DNA of 64,000 bases from Sphingobacteriaceae bacterium (lineage in GTDB: Bacteria > Bacteroidota > Bacteroidia > UBA7662), in the NCBI GenBank assembly GCA_013824115.1, contig PNNG01000010.1:62001-126000 (forward strand), read 5' to 3'. Of this stretch, positions 8,759 to 16,571 are shown in pieces (within the stretch, counting starts at the first letter, position 1; each line of letters starts with the position of its first letter). Below the pieces are notes generated by a model, which was given only the letters and a program-made list of their open reading frames with translations, made no database searches and was not told where the DNA came from. Made by a program: the position numbers and the translations under genes.

Positions 8759-9814
8759 ATGTTGTGGTTCCTGCTCAAACGATTGGCCAATGGCTTTTTG
8801 GTGCTATTGGGAGTGGTGAGCCTGGTTTTTCTGCTGTTTAACGTCCTACCGGGCGATGCTGCTCAAATGACCTTGGGACAAAGAAGCGATATCCGCTCTT
8901 TGGAGGCTGTACGCGCCGATTTGGGGCTCGACAAACCACTTCATATCCAATACGCTTTGTACCTCAACGATTTGTCGCCCATTAGCTGGCATGAAGCGAG
9001 TATTGCCAATCAGGAAAAGTACAGCTACCTCGTTTGGTCGAAGCTTAACGGGGGCGTAATGGTACTCAAAGCACCGTTTTTACGCAACAGTTACCAAAGC
9101 CGACAAACGGTGAACCAGCTACTCATTCAAGCCTTGCCTGGCACTGCCATCTTGGCCTTAAGTGCCATGGCCTTTGCTACCTTCTTTGGCTTGTTGTTGG
9201 GAGGTATTGCTGCCACCTTTGCTTATAGTTGGATTGACCGACTTGCGGTAAGCGTTTCAATCGTCGGAATTTCGGCACCCAGTTATTTTGCCAGCATACT
9301 CATTGCCTACCTTTTCGGCTATTTGTGGCACGATTACACCGGACTTTCTATGACAGGGAGTTTGTATGCCTATGACCCATTTGTGGGCAAACAACTCCAA
9401 TTAAACAATTTGATACTTCCAGCCTTTACCTTAGGCATCCGACCATTGGCCATCATCGTTCAACTCAGCAGAAATACCATGTTGGAAGTTTTATCGCAAG
9501 ACTATGTTCGTACCGCCAGGGCCAAAGGCCTCTCCGAATGGCAGGTGATGCGAAAGCATGTGCTGCGCAATTCGCTTGGACCCGTGATTACGGCCATTTC
9601 GGGCTGGTTTGCATCGTTGTTGGCAGGTGCCGTCTTTGTAGAATACATTTTCGGTTGGCAGGGTTTAGGCAAGGTCACTGTAGAAGCACTCATGAAGTTC
9701 GACTTGCCCGTGGTCATGGGTGCGGTACTTTTTGTGGCCCTTGCATTTGTGGTAATCAACATCCTGGTCGACTTTATTTATGCTTGGCTTGATCCCCGCA
9801 TACGGCTTCAATGA
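8759..9814 (+). CDS. ABC transporter permease, DppB/OppB family
   Basis: A 351-residue inner-membrane permease of the peptide/nickel type. The N-terminus MLWFLLKRLANGFLVLLGVV starts with the usual first helix; FNVLPGDAAQ follows. The EAA-like coupling loop is at RTARAKGLSEWQVMRKHVLRNSLGP, and the last helices read LAGAVFVEYIFGWQGLG and VVMGAVLFVALAFVVINILVDFIYAWLDPRI. No binding protein, second permease (DppC) or ATPases are next to it, so it is an orphan here and partners must be encoded elsewhere. Its stop overlaps aroK by 4 bases. An insert of about 60 residues after the first periplasmic segment (ISWHEASIANQEKYSYLVWSK region) is larger than in E. coli DppB. Confidence 0.85.
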   Translation: MLWFLLKRLANGFLVLLGVVSLVFLLFNVLPGDAAQMTLGQRSDIRSLEAVRADLGLDKPLHIQYALYLNDLSPISWHEASIANQEKYSYLVWSKLNGGVMVLKAPFLRNSYQSRQTVNQLLIQALPGTAILALSAMAFATFFGLLLGGIAATFAYSWIDRLAVSVSIVGISAPSYFASILIAYLFGYLWHDYTGLSMTGSLYAYDPFVGKQLQLNNLILPAFTLGIRPLAIIVQLSRNTMLEVLSQDYVRTARAKGLSEWQVMRKHVLRNSLGPVITAISGWFASLLAGAVFVEYIFGWQGLGKVTVEALMKFDLPVVMGAVLFVALAFVVINILVDFIYAWLDPRIRLQ

Positions 9815-10326
9815 AACGAATTTACCTCATTGGCATGCCAGGTTCGGGCAAAAGCACCTCGGGAAAGCGCTTTGCCAAAGCTTTGGGTTGGGGGTATGCC
9901 GACTTAGACAAGCTGGTGAGTCTCCGTTCGGGCAAAAGCATTGCTCAACTTTTTCAACAAGAAGGCGAGCTGGCCTTTAGAACATGGGAACAAAAATGCC
10001 TGCACGAAACAGCTTTGAGTAGCTGTATTGTAGTGGCATGCGGGGGAGGGACTGCTGCCTGGTTCGATAATATGGACTGGATGTGCTCACAAGGCAAAGT
10101 GATTTGGCTCAACATATCTACCGATGAACTGAAGCGAAGGATTTTGAACAGTAAAAACGAAAGACCACTTTTCGCCGGCTTAGATGAAGCTGGAATTGAA
10201 CTCCAAATTGAGAAGCTATTTCAAGCCAGAAACCCTTTTTTTGAGCGTGCATCAATGCAAGTTCAAAGCGAAAAAGCGCTGCTCGACTTAGTAACTGTGT
10301 TAAGAGAACATTTTCAAAAGGCTTGA
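9811..10326 (+). CDS. aroK: Shikimate kinase
   Basis: It phosphorylates shikimate with ATP in aromatic amino acid synthesis. The 171-residue P-loop protein has Walker A GMPGSGKS (residues 8-15), the shikimate-binding DLD at 31-33, and the GGG at 78-80 of the Walker B region; the lid region contains NERPLFAG. Length and motif order fit AroK. The ATG overlaps the stop of the ABC permease (ATGA), which suggests translational coupling between two functionally unrelated genes. Confidence 0.93.
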   Translation: MKRIYLIGMPGSGKSTSGKRFAKALGWGYADLDKLVSLRSGKSIAQLFQQEGELAFRTWEQKCLHETALSSCIVVACGGGTAAWFDNMDWMCSQGKVIWLNISTDELKRRILNSKNERPLFAGLDEAGIELQIEKLFQARNPFFERASMQVQSEKALLDLVTVLREHFQKA

Positions 10327-10399
10327 ATGGCAACACTATCATAATCGCAGCTTTACCTTAGGGTTAAAGCAAGCTCCTTCCTTTGTGAAAACCTAGGAA

Positions 10400-11275
10400 A
10401 TGCAAAAGCGTAAAGTAGAAATGGTGGTGATTTCCGATGTGCATTTAGGCACATATGGCTGCCACGCCACCGAACTCTTGCAATACCTCAACAGTATTGA
10501 TCCGGCCTTAATCATTTTAAACGGCGACATTGTAGATATCTGGCAATTCAGAAAGCGCTATTGGCCTAAATCGCATATGTTGGTGGTTAAAAAAATATTC
10601 GATTTCTTAAGTCAGGGTATTCCCGTTTACTATTTAACCGGAAACCATGATGAAATGCTCAGGCGCTTTTCGGGCTTGAAGCTGGGCAATTTCCAAATCA
10701 AAGACAAACTTTTGATGGAGCTTGACGGCAAGCAGGCCTGGTTTTTCCATGGCGATGTGTTTGACGTTACCATGCAATATTCTAAATGGCTGGCCAAACT
10801 AGGTGCAGTAGGTTACGATTTACTCATCTTGTTGAACCGCATGGTCAACTGGGTATCTGAAAAATTGGGCAGAGGCCGGATTTCAATATCAAAAAAAATC
10901 AAGGATGGTGTGAAAGGTGCCGTCAAATTCATCAATGATTTTGAAGGCGTTGCTGCCGATTTGGCCATCGATAATAAATACTCATATGTGGTTTGCGGGC
11001 ATATACATCAACCAAATATCCGATTGCACAAAACCGCAAAAGGCGAAGTGATGTATTTGAACTCGGGCGACTGGATTGAGAACTTAACCGCCTTAGAGTA
11101 TCACAAGGGTGAATGGGTTATTTATCGTCATGTTGCCGCCGAGCACGAGGCCATAAACATCCAGGAATTGAGCAGCGAAGTGCCCTTGTTGGAGTTATTC
11201 AGGCAACATGCAGGTCGAGAAGAAGTTGTTTTTTTACATCAGTTACTTGGCTACACCGCGGTTGCCAACGGATGA
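10400..11275 (+). CDS. LpxH-like UDP-2,3-diacylglucosamine diphosphatase family metallophosphoesterase
   Basis: A calcineurin-like phosphoesterase of 291 residues. Metal ligands of the family are visible: Asp13 and His15 (SDVHLG), Asp43 (NGDIVD), Asn82-His83 (GNHDE), His117 (FHGD) and His201/His203 (CGHIH). The spacing and the N-terminal match to LpxH suggest hydrolysis of UDP-2,3-diacylglucosamine in lipid A synthesis, but many Bacteroidota paralogs of this COG2908 family have not been tested and act on other substrates. Its stop overlaps the start of a glycosyltransferase gene by 4 bases, consistent with a joint envelope-related role. Confidence 0.8.
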   Translation: MQKRKVEMVVISDVHLGTYGCHATELLQYLNSIDPALIILNGDIVDIWQFRKRYWPKSHMLVVKKIFDFLSQGIPVYYLTGNHDEMLRRFSGLKLGNFQIKDKLLMELDGKQAWFFHGDVFDVTMQYSKWLAKLGAVGYDLLILLNRMVNWVSEKLGRGRISISKKIKDGVKGAVKFINDFEGVAADLAIDNKYSYVVCGHIHQPNIRLHKTAKGEVMYLNSGDWIENLTALEYHKGEWVIYRHVAAEHEAINIQELSSEVPLLELFRQHAGREEVVFLHQLLGYTAVANG

Positions 11276-12258
11276 AAATCCTATATGCCATTCAAGGCAC
11301 CGGCAATGGGCATGTAAGTCGCGCCCGTGAAATCCTTCCCCATTTGTTGCCGTACGGCACCATTGATGTGTTGATTTCGGGCACCCATGCCGAGGTAGAT
11401 GTAGGTCACCCGGTTTTGTATCGGTATCCTGGTATGGGTTTTAAATTTGGCAAAAGTGGCGGTATTTCTTTCCCAGAAACCTTCAAAAGCCTGAGGCCTG
11501 TACAATTCATTCGCGACCTTTATGCATTGCCCATAAAGCAATATGATTTAATAATAAATGATTTTGAACCAGTGAGTGCTTATGCCGCCAAAAAAGCGGG
11601 CATGCGCTTACAGGCGCTCAGCCACCAAGCTGCTTTTTTATCACCCAATAGTCCAAGACCACCCCAACGTAATGGCTTCGCCGAATGGCTATTTCGAAAT
11701 TATGCCCCCAGTACACATCAAACTGCTTTTCACTTCAAATCATACGATCAATTCATTCATCCCCCAGTAATAAGAAACGAGGTACGCCAACTTCAGGTAA
11801 GTGAACAGGACCACATTGCTGTTTACCTACCTGCCTTTGAGGCCAAACGCCTCATCCCCCATTTCCTAACATGCCATCAGCTGAAATGGCATTTGTTTTC
11901 TAAGCACGATGCTGTTGCACGTTGGGAAAAAAACGTTTGGATTCGGCCTATTAACAACGAGGCTTTTTTATCTTCATTGGCCAGCTCAGCAGGATTACTT
12001 ACGGGCGCCGGATTTGAGTCACCGGCAGAAGCCTTGTTCTTAGGCAAACAATTGATGGTTATACCCATGACCAACCAATATGAACAACAATGCAATGCCG
12101 CAGCGCTTGCGCTGTTAGGAGTTCCGGTAGTTCAAAACATAAATAACCGATTCTCGGATGCACTGCAACACTGGCTCAGGCATAAAAACGATATCCATTT
12201 GCACTTTCCCGATGCAACTCAAACGCTATTGCATCAAATAATTTCGAGTACTAATTAA
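11272..12258 (+). CDS. Glycosyltransferase, GT-B fold (UDP-glucuronosyl/MurG-like)
   Basis: A 328-residue protein. MKILYAIQGTGNGHVSRAREILPHL has the glycine-rich N-terminal motif of GT-B glycosyltransferases with a GHVSRA loop like MurG and MGDG synthase. Near the C-terminus, GAGFESPAEALFLGKQLMVIPMTNQYEQQCNAAAL resembles the nucleotide-sugar binding loop. A family annotated only as glycosyltransferase in Bacteroidota matches best; acceptor and donor are unknown. A longer reading frame from 11113 exists but that start lies within the previous gene; the ATG at 11272 overlaps the previous stop (ATGA) and begins exactly at the family's N-terminus. Confidence 0.8.
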   Translation: MKILYAIQGTGNGHVSRAREILPHLLPYGTIDVLISGTHAEVDVGHPVLYRYPGMGFKFGKSGGISFPETFKSLRPVQFIRDLYALPIKQYDLIINDFEPVSAYAAKKAGMRLQALSHQAAFLSPNSPRPPQRNGFAEWLFRNYAPSTHQTAFHFKSYDQFIHPPVIRNEVRQLQVSEQDHIAVYLPAFEAKRLIPHFLTCHQLKWHLFSKHDAVARWEKNVWIRPINNEAFLSSLASSAGLLTGAGFESPAEALFLGKQLMVIPMTNQYEQQCNAAALALLGVPVVQNINNRFSDALQHWLRHKNDIHLHFPDATQTLLHQIISSTN

Positions 12259-12282
12259 ATGAATTTTTGTTCATAAAAGTAT

Positions 12283-12308
12283 AGTTAATATATATTATTA
12301 ACTGTTTT
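12283..12308 (+). terminator. AT-rich inverted repeat, possible weak terminator after the glycosyltransferase
   Basis: Perfect 8-base arms AGTTAATA and TATTAACT (12283-12290 and 12296-12303) enclose TATAT and are followed by GTTTTT. The stem has no GC core, so it may act instead as an operator for the AraC-type gene that starts 90 bases further on. Confidence 0.35.
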
Positions 12309-12395
12309 TATGTATTTTATAAACTGTATAAAGTTTTGTATATAGTCGAAATTAGCAAGGTGACGCCTAATTATTGAAATTGTCTAACAAATAAC

Positions 12396-13190
12396 ATGGC
12401 CATGTCTGCGACTAAACAAATTTCCCAAGATTACTGCTTACTTATCGCCATCTGCAAAGATGATAACTCGGATGATGCATTTGAACGGAAATTGCAAAAA
12501 GCCTTCAAAGACAGCTACGTAGGAATGGATGAGCTGAAGAAGGCTGCCACTGCCTGTGCCCAACAATGCTGCATAGTAATCACCAATGACCACTCATGGC
12601 TGATTTCTCAATTAAAAAAGGAATACGATAAAGTCAAATCCGGCACATTTTTCATAGTTAGCACCCATTCGGCGCCAGCAATAATCAAAGGCAGTGTGAA
12701 TAAAATCATTCATCATATAGTTCAGCCCGACACACCCTACTCATCTGCGCAAGAGGCACTAAAAGCGGTGAAAAGAGCCAAGCGCCTCCAAGAAAAGGCC
12801 GTTGACCATTTTCTTAAGAATAAGTTGAAGAAACAATTTGCACCTGAACAGTCAAATCGGGCCTTCCTAGAAAATCTAAACAAATTGATTAAGAGGTACC
12901 ATGCCGACTCCAATTTGAGAACCACCTTTTTGGCCGAAAAAATGGGGATTTCACAAAGCACCTTGGAAAGGCGATGCCACAAAATAACCCAAAAGAAACC
13001 CAATCATATTTTATTGGAATACCGCTTGGCCCAAGCACACAAATACAGCACCCAATCGCTCATGCCATTTGCCAAAATTGCTAAGCTATGCGGCTTTGGT
13101 TCTGCCGCATACTTTTCAGTAAGGTTTACCGATTACTTCAAAATCAAACCTTCACAAGCAAGAGTTCAAGCGCAATCAAAGGCAAGCTAA
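12396..13190 (+). CDS. AraC-family transcriptional regulator
   Basis: A 264-residue regulator. The C-terminal 100 residues form an AraC/XylS DNA-binding domain with two helix-turn-helix units: TTFLAEKMGISQSTLERRCHK and FAKIAKLCGFGSAAYFSVRFTDYF, followed by the family signature KIKPSQAR. The N-terminal part (about 1-140) is unlike cupin sensor domains; it has alternating strands and helices (YCLLIAICKDD, CCIVITNDHSW, GTFFIVSTH) and looks like a divergent receiver fold, without the usual phosphorylatable aspartate motif. The ligand or signal is unknown. It is convergent with the TPR-HTH regulator gene, only 3 bases apart. Confidence 0.8.
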   Translation: MAMSATKQISQDYCLLIAICKDDNSDDAFERKLQKAFKDSYVGMDELKKAATACAQQCCIVITNDHSWLISQLKKEYDKVKSGTFFIVSTHSAPAIIKGSVNKIIHHIVQPDTPYSSAQEALKAVKRAKRLQEKAVDHFLKNKLKKQFAPEQSNRAFLENLNKLIKRYHADSNLRTTFLAEKMGISQSTLERRCHKITQKKPNHILLEYRLAQAHKYSTQSLMPFAKIAKLCGFGSAAYFSVRFTDYFKIKPSQARVQAQSKAS

Positions 13191-13193
13191 CTT

Positions 13194-14360
13194 TTAAAAA
13201 CCCATCAGGTACTCTTCAAGCGTAATGGCCCCCTCTAAACCGAAACGCTTCTTTAATCGATAACGACCAACATTTACGGCGTGGGTAGAGACAGCTAGCA
13301 AGCCAGCAATTTCTTTGGTGCTGAAATGAAGGCGAATGAGACAAGCCAATTTCTCTTCCGAAGGGGTAATCTGTTTGTGTCTGAAACGTAAGTGCACCAG
13401 AAAATCGGGATGTACCATTTCGAAAAGTTGTCGAAATACAACCCAATCTTCTTCCGTCAATATCTTTTTACCTCTTAATTCCGCGAGAAGCTCCACCTTT
13501 CTTTCGTCTACCAAAATCTCCTCGTCGGTAAGGGCTTCATCACTACGCCTTTCAGCATTTCGGAACGTATTAGCAGCGCCATCCCTTGGCATAAATGCCA
13601 GAGGGATACGCTTTCTTGATTGGTAATCTTTGTCGGAAACGAGTACCAATTTGTACTTGGCCACTCTCAGCCAAAGGAATGCACCCGAAAGCGATAAAAC
13701 CATCAACCAAACAACCCATTTTAACCAAATGGCATTTGCGTTTGATGATTCAAGCCGCGCAGCATTACTTAGCTGCTTTTGCTGTTCAAAATCACTCGTA
13801 ATCTGAGAAACATGCAGTTCATAATAAAGTCGAAAAAAGTGCACTGCTTCAAAAGGCTGGTTTGCACATAAGTGTAACTCATAAAGCGCCAAAAGACTGC
13901 TTGTTTGGTATTTTAAATGACCCGTTTGTCGTGAAAGCTGATACGCTTTTTGAAGCATGGTACCTGCTTCTTTGTAGCGCTGTTGAGCAAAGTGCTGCAA
14001 ACCTTCGTAGTAATCCAAATACCACTTCAATGGATGCTCATCCGCTAAGCCGGTTGACAACTCCCTTAATTCTTCCCAATTTTCCGATTTCGTACTTCGT
14101 CTTCTCACCAACAAACGATCTTCTAGCAATTTTAACCTCAAGTACAAGGCGTTGTAGCTAGAAGCGCTGGCATCAATAAGATCATCCTCGGCTAGAACGG
14201 CCAATTGTGACTTCCAATAAAGGAAGTTATCTAATGCGTATTCACCACTGTGGTAGTTGGCACTAGATACCGAATGCTCTACGGCTGGCTCCGATGCATA
14301 TGACATGGCACTACCCCATAAGAGCAATACACAGATCATAAGAACAATGGCAGAGCGCAT
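13194..14360 (-). CDS. Membrane-spanning TPR and LuxR-type HTH regulator
   Basis: A 388-residue protein. It starts with a signal peptide or anchor (MRSAIVLMICVLLLWGSAMS), has TPR-like helices in the exported part (about 100-190, e.g. KWYLDYYEGLQHFAQQRYKEAG), a transmembrane helix at about 212-232 and a cytoplasmic C-terminal domain. The last 60 residues (331-388) contain a LuxR/GerE-type HTH: ITPSEEKLACLIRLHFSTKEIAGLLAVSTHAVNVGRYRLKKR. This architecture is common in Bacteroidota and suggests a sensor that passes an envelope signal straight to DNA. The ATG at 14360 is preferred over 14408, which would add residues before the signal peptide. Confidence 0.8.
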   Translation of the reverse strand: MRSAIVLMICVLLLWGSAMSYASEPAVEHSVSSANYHSGEYALDNFLYWKSQLAVLAEDDLIDASASSYNALYLRLKLLEDRLLVRRRSTKSENWEELRELSTGLADEHPLKWYLDYYEGLQHFAQQRYKEAGTMLQKAYQLSRQTGHLKYQTSSLLALYELHLCANQPFEAVHFFRLYYELHVSQITSDFEQQKQLSNAARLESSNANAIWLKWVVWLMVLSLSGAFLWLRVAKYKLVLVSDKDYQSRKRIPLAFMPRDGAANTFRNAERRSDEALTDEEILVDERKVELLAELRGKKILTEEDWVVFRQLFEMVHPDFLVHLRFRHKQITPSEEKLACLIRLHFSTKEIAGLLAVSTHAVNVGRYRLKKRFGLEGAITLEEYLMGF

Positions 14361-14455
14361 TAGAATGTATTTAATCTCAATAATAAATAACCAAAAGCGA
14401 ACAACCAATCAAAAAATAAAAAAGCGTAAAAAATATAACTATTTGCGCATTTCAC

Positions 14456-15037
14456 TTAGTCGGCTTTTTTGTTTTTGAAATAATCTACTTCATTCAGCTT
14501 CGATTCGGGACGAAGCTCCCACCTACGGGTTTGCGGATTGTAGGTATAGTCCTTGTCGGGCCACTCCAAATACTTCATATCGCCCCAATAAGCTTCCAGG
14601 CTGTTGCCCGCAACCATTTTATCAAACAACCATTCACCTCTCTCCAACTCATCTTGAGCCAAGCGCGGCGTATGGAAAACAATTTCTAAATAGTCTACAC
14701 GGGGCAATTGGACCGATGTAAACTTGCCACCGATAAATCGGTAATGCTCGTAAAGGCTTCTGCGGTCGCGTTTCTTATACAGAAAATAAACGGTATCCTC
14801 AACAGCCACCAAACGCACCAATTCCACTTCATTTTGTTGAACGATGCGTTGATAATGCTCGCGATGCACCGCCTCAAAACGTGCATCTCCACTCACATTT
14901 TCAGGCCTATCGTCGAGGTAAACAGCCAAATTATAAATCAAATCGGTGCGTTTCTCTGCTTCTAACTTTAGCTCCTTTTGGTTTGTACAAGCAAATCCGA
15001 AAGCCAATATCAATCCGTATAAAAAGTATTTTCTCAT
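14456..15037 (-). CDS. Putative lipoprotein of unknown function
   Basis: A 193-residue protein with a lipoprotein signal (MRKYFLYGLILAFGFAC, Cys17). The mature part is charged, with many aromatic residues (SLYEHYRFIGGKFTSVQLPRV, LEAYWGDMKYLEWPDKDY), and ends in NKKAD. I do not recognise a family. It lies downstream of, and on the same strand as, the TonB receptor and the beta-rich lipoprotein, but a terminator at 15041-15079 separates it from them. Confidence 0.65.
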   Translation of the reverse strand: MRKYFLYGLILAFGFACTNQKELKLEAEKRTDLIYNLAVYLDDRPENVSGDARFEAVHREHYQRIVQQNEVELVRLVAVEDTVYFLYKKRDRRSLYEHYRFIGGKFTSVQLPRVDYLEIVFHTPRLAQDELERGEWLFDKMVAGNSLEAYWGDMKYLEWPDKDYTYNPQTRRWELRPESKLNEVDYFKNKKAD

Positions 15038-15040
15038 GGT

Positions 15041-15079
15041 ATGAAATAAAAAAGACGGGCACCCGCCTGGGTACCCGTC
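15041..15079 (-). terminator. Rho-independent terminator after the beta-rich lipoprotein gene
   Basis: On the minus strand GACGGGTACCC and GGGTGCCCGTC pair almost perfectly around a short loop, followed by a run of T (plus-strand A run at 15047-15053). It separates this gene from the downstream lipoprotein gene. Confidence 0.85.
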
Positions 15080-15097
15080 AAAATTAAAAGTAAAATC

Positions 15098-16438
15098 TTA
15101 GTAGGCCTTGGTGATAGGATTCCATTCAATCCAGCCTGAGCTCCAGTTCCAACCTGCATCAGCAGTAGTACCGAAAGCACCATGGTATGCCGGACTAACA
15201 GGGAAACCTGTAAGTGCAGGAGCACCGGTAGCAATTACACCGCTTCCGGCTGAGAGCAATGGATTAGGAGTAGCAAAGCTTGGAGCAGAGGCCCATACAG
15301 TTGATGCAATGGAAGAGTCACCCAACAATACGTTGTTGGTAGCGTAGTTGGCAGGTAAGCTAGCACCGCCGCTGGTAGCAGAGTTGGCCGTATTGCGGAA
15401 GAACAAAGTACCAGTAATATTGGCATCGGCACCCGAACCGTTGAAACGAGCACCAGTAGCCCAACCAGCAACGATGGAGTTGCGTACCTTGATAGCACTG
15501 TTAGAGTTGATTTCTACACCAGCCTGGTAGTTGGCATTGATGGTTGTATTGAATACACGAGGACCCATTACAGTTACGTTTGCAAATTCTGCCAAAGAAT
15601 GTGGAGTGGCGGTAGCATTGCTGTTCGATGAAGCTTCGAATGCGCGTGAGCCCGACTTATCGGCAATATTGGCATCACGAACAACCAAACCAAACTGTAC
15701 TTTACCAGCGTAACCACGATCAGAATCGAAATCGTCGTCCCAAGTGCTGTAAGCAATCAAATAGTTGTGGTTGTTGGTGCCACCAAACCACTCATAGGCA
15801 TCATCATTGGCGTAAGAAATCATGATGTTATCCATAACGGTTCCGCTACCTACCGAACCCATGGTGAGTGAATTCAATTCGTTGTCGGGTGAAAGTTCCA
15901 CACCAGCAAACTCAATACGCACGAAACGCATAGAACCTGAGTTTTGGTCGTTGATGGCAGCACCTGAACCTGGGCCGTAAACACCATTTTCACCGGTTGA
16001 TGCAGCAATACCTTCGATGGTTGAGTTGGCGTTGCCATTGGTCAAAGCGTTACCGCATATTACAATACCACCCCAGTCGCCACGGTTACGGAAACCAGCA
16101 GGAGCTTCAGAAGTAAATACAATGGGGTTGCTTGCCGTACCATTGGCAACTATACGAGCGCCACGGTTGATAATCAAAGCAGCCTTGGTGTCTTTGTCAC
16201 CAAAGATTACTGTTCCGGCAGGAATAGTGATGGTGTTAGGAGCCTGCACAAATACCTTACCTACCAACAAATACTTCTTGCTTGCATCAAGGGTAAGGTT
16301 GCTGGTAATCTCACCTTCAATACGAACCAAGCTATTGTCGGGTCCTGGATCGGGTGTTGGAGTGGGTTCATCTTTACAAGCTACTACGGCTACCGCCATC
16401 ATAGCCATCAACGCGAAACGGTTGAGGTTCTTAAACAT
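15098..16438 (-). CDS. Secreted lipoprotein with repetitive beta-rich (beta-helix-like) body
   Basis: A 446-residue lipoprotein: signal peptide with a lipobox Cys21 (AVAVVAC), then a Pro/Asp-rich linker (DEPTPTPDPGPDN). The remainder is rich in short strands with N, G and T (TIPAGTVIFGDKDTKAALI, WGGIVICGNAL, MRFVRIEFAGVEL), which fits a right-handed parallel beta-helix. It shows no clear catalytic motif. The next gene upstream on the same strand is a TonB-dependent receptor, so the two may be a receptor and surface-partner pair; this is inferred from position only. The start at 16438 is used because the extra residues from 16492 do not fit before the lipobox signal. Confidence 0.7.
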   Translation of the reverse strand: MFKNLNRFALMAMMAVAVVACKDEPTPTPDPGPDNSLVRIEGEITSNLTLDASKKYLLVGKVFVQAPNTITIPAGTVIFGDKDTKAALIINRGARIVANGTASNPIVFTSEAPAGFRNRGDWGGIVICGNALTNGNANSTIEGIAASTGENGVYGPGSGAAINDQNSGSMRFVRIEFAGVELSPDNELNSLTMGSVGSGTVMDNIMISYANDDAYEWFGGTNNHNYLIAYSTWDDDFDSDRGYAGKVQFGLVVRDANIADKSGSRAFEASSNSNATATPHSLAEFANVTVMGPRVFNTTINANYQAGVEINSNSAIKVRNSIVAGWATGARFNGSGADANITGTLFFRNTANSATSGGASLPANYATNNVLLGDSSIASTVWASAPSFATPNPLLSAGSGVIATGAPALTGFPVSPAYHGAFGTTADAGWNWSSGWIEWNPITKAY

Positions 16439-16522
16439 GGTTGTTAGTTTTAAGTGTTTATGCCGCAAAAGTAGAAGGCCCCCGTTACCCACACTTTACG
16501 GCCATGTTATTTGTGTGTAACG

Positions 16523-16549
16523 AAAAATGCCGGCTGTTAACCGGCATTT
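16523..16549 (-). terminator. Rho-independent terminator after the TonB receptor gene
   Basis: Arms AAATGCCGG and CCGGCATTT (16525-16533, 16541-16549) enclose a 7-base loop; on the minus strand the stem ends in TTTTT. Confidence 0.8.
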
Positions 16550-16571
16550 AACATGGTGATGGATTGTTGAA

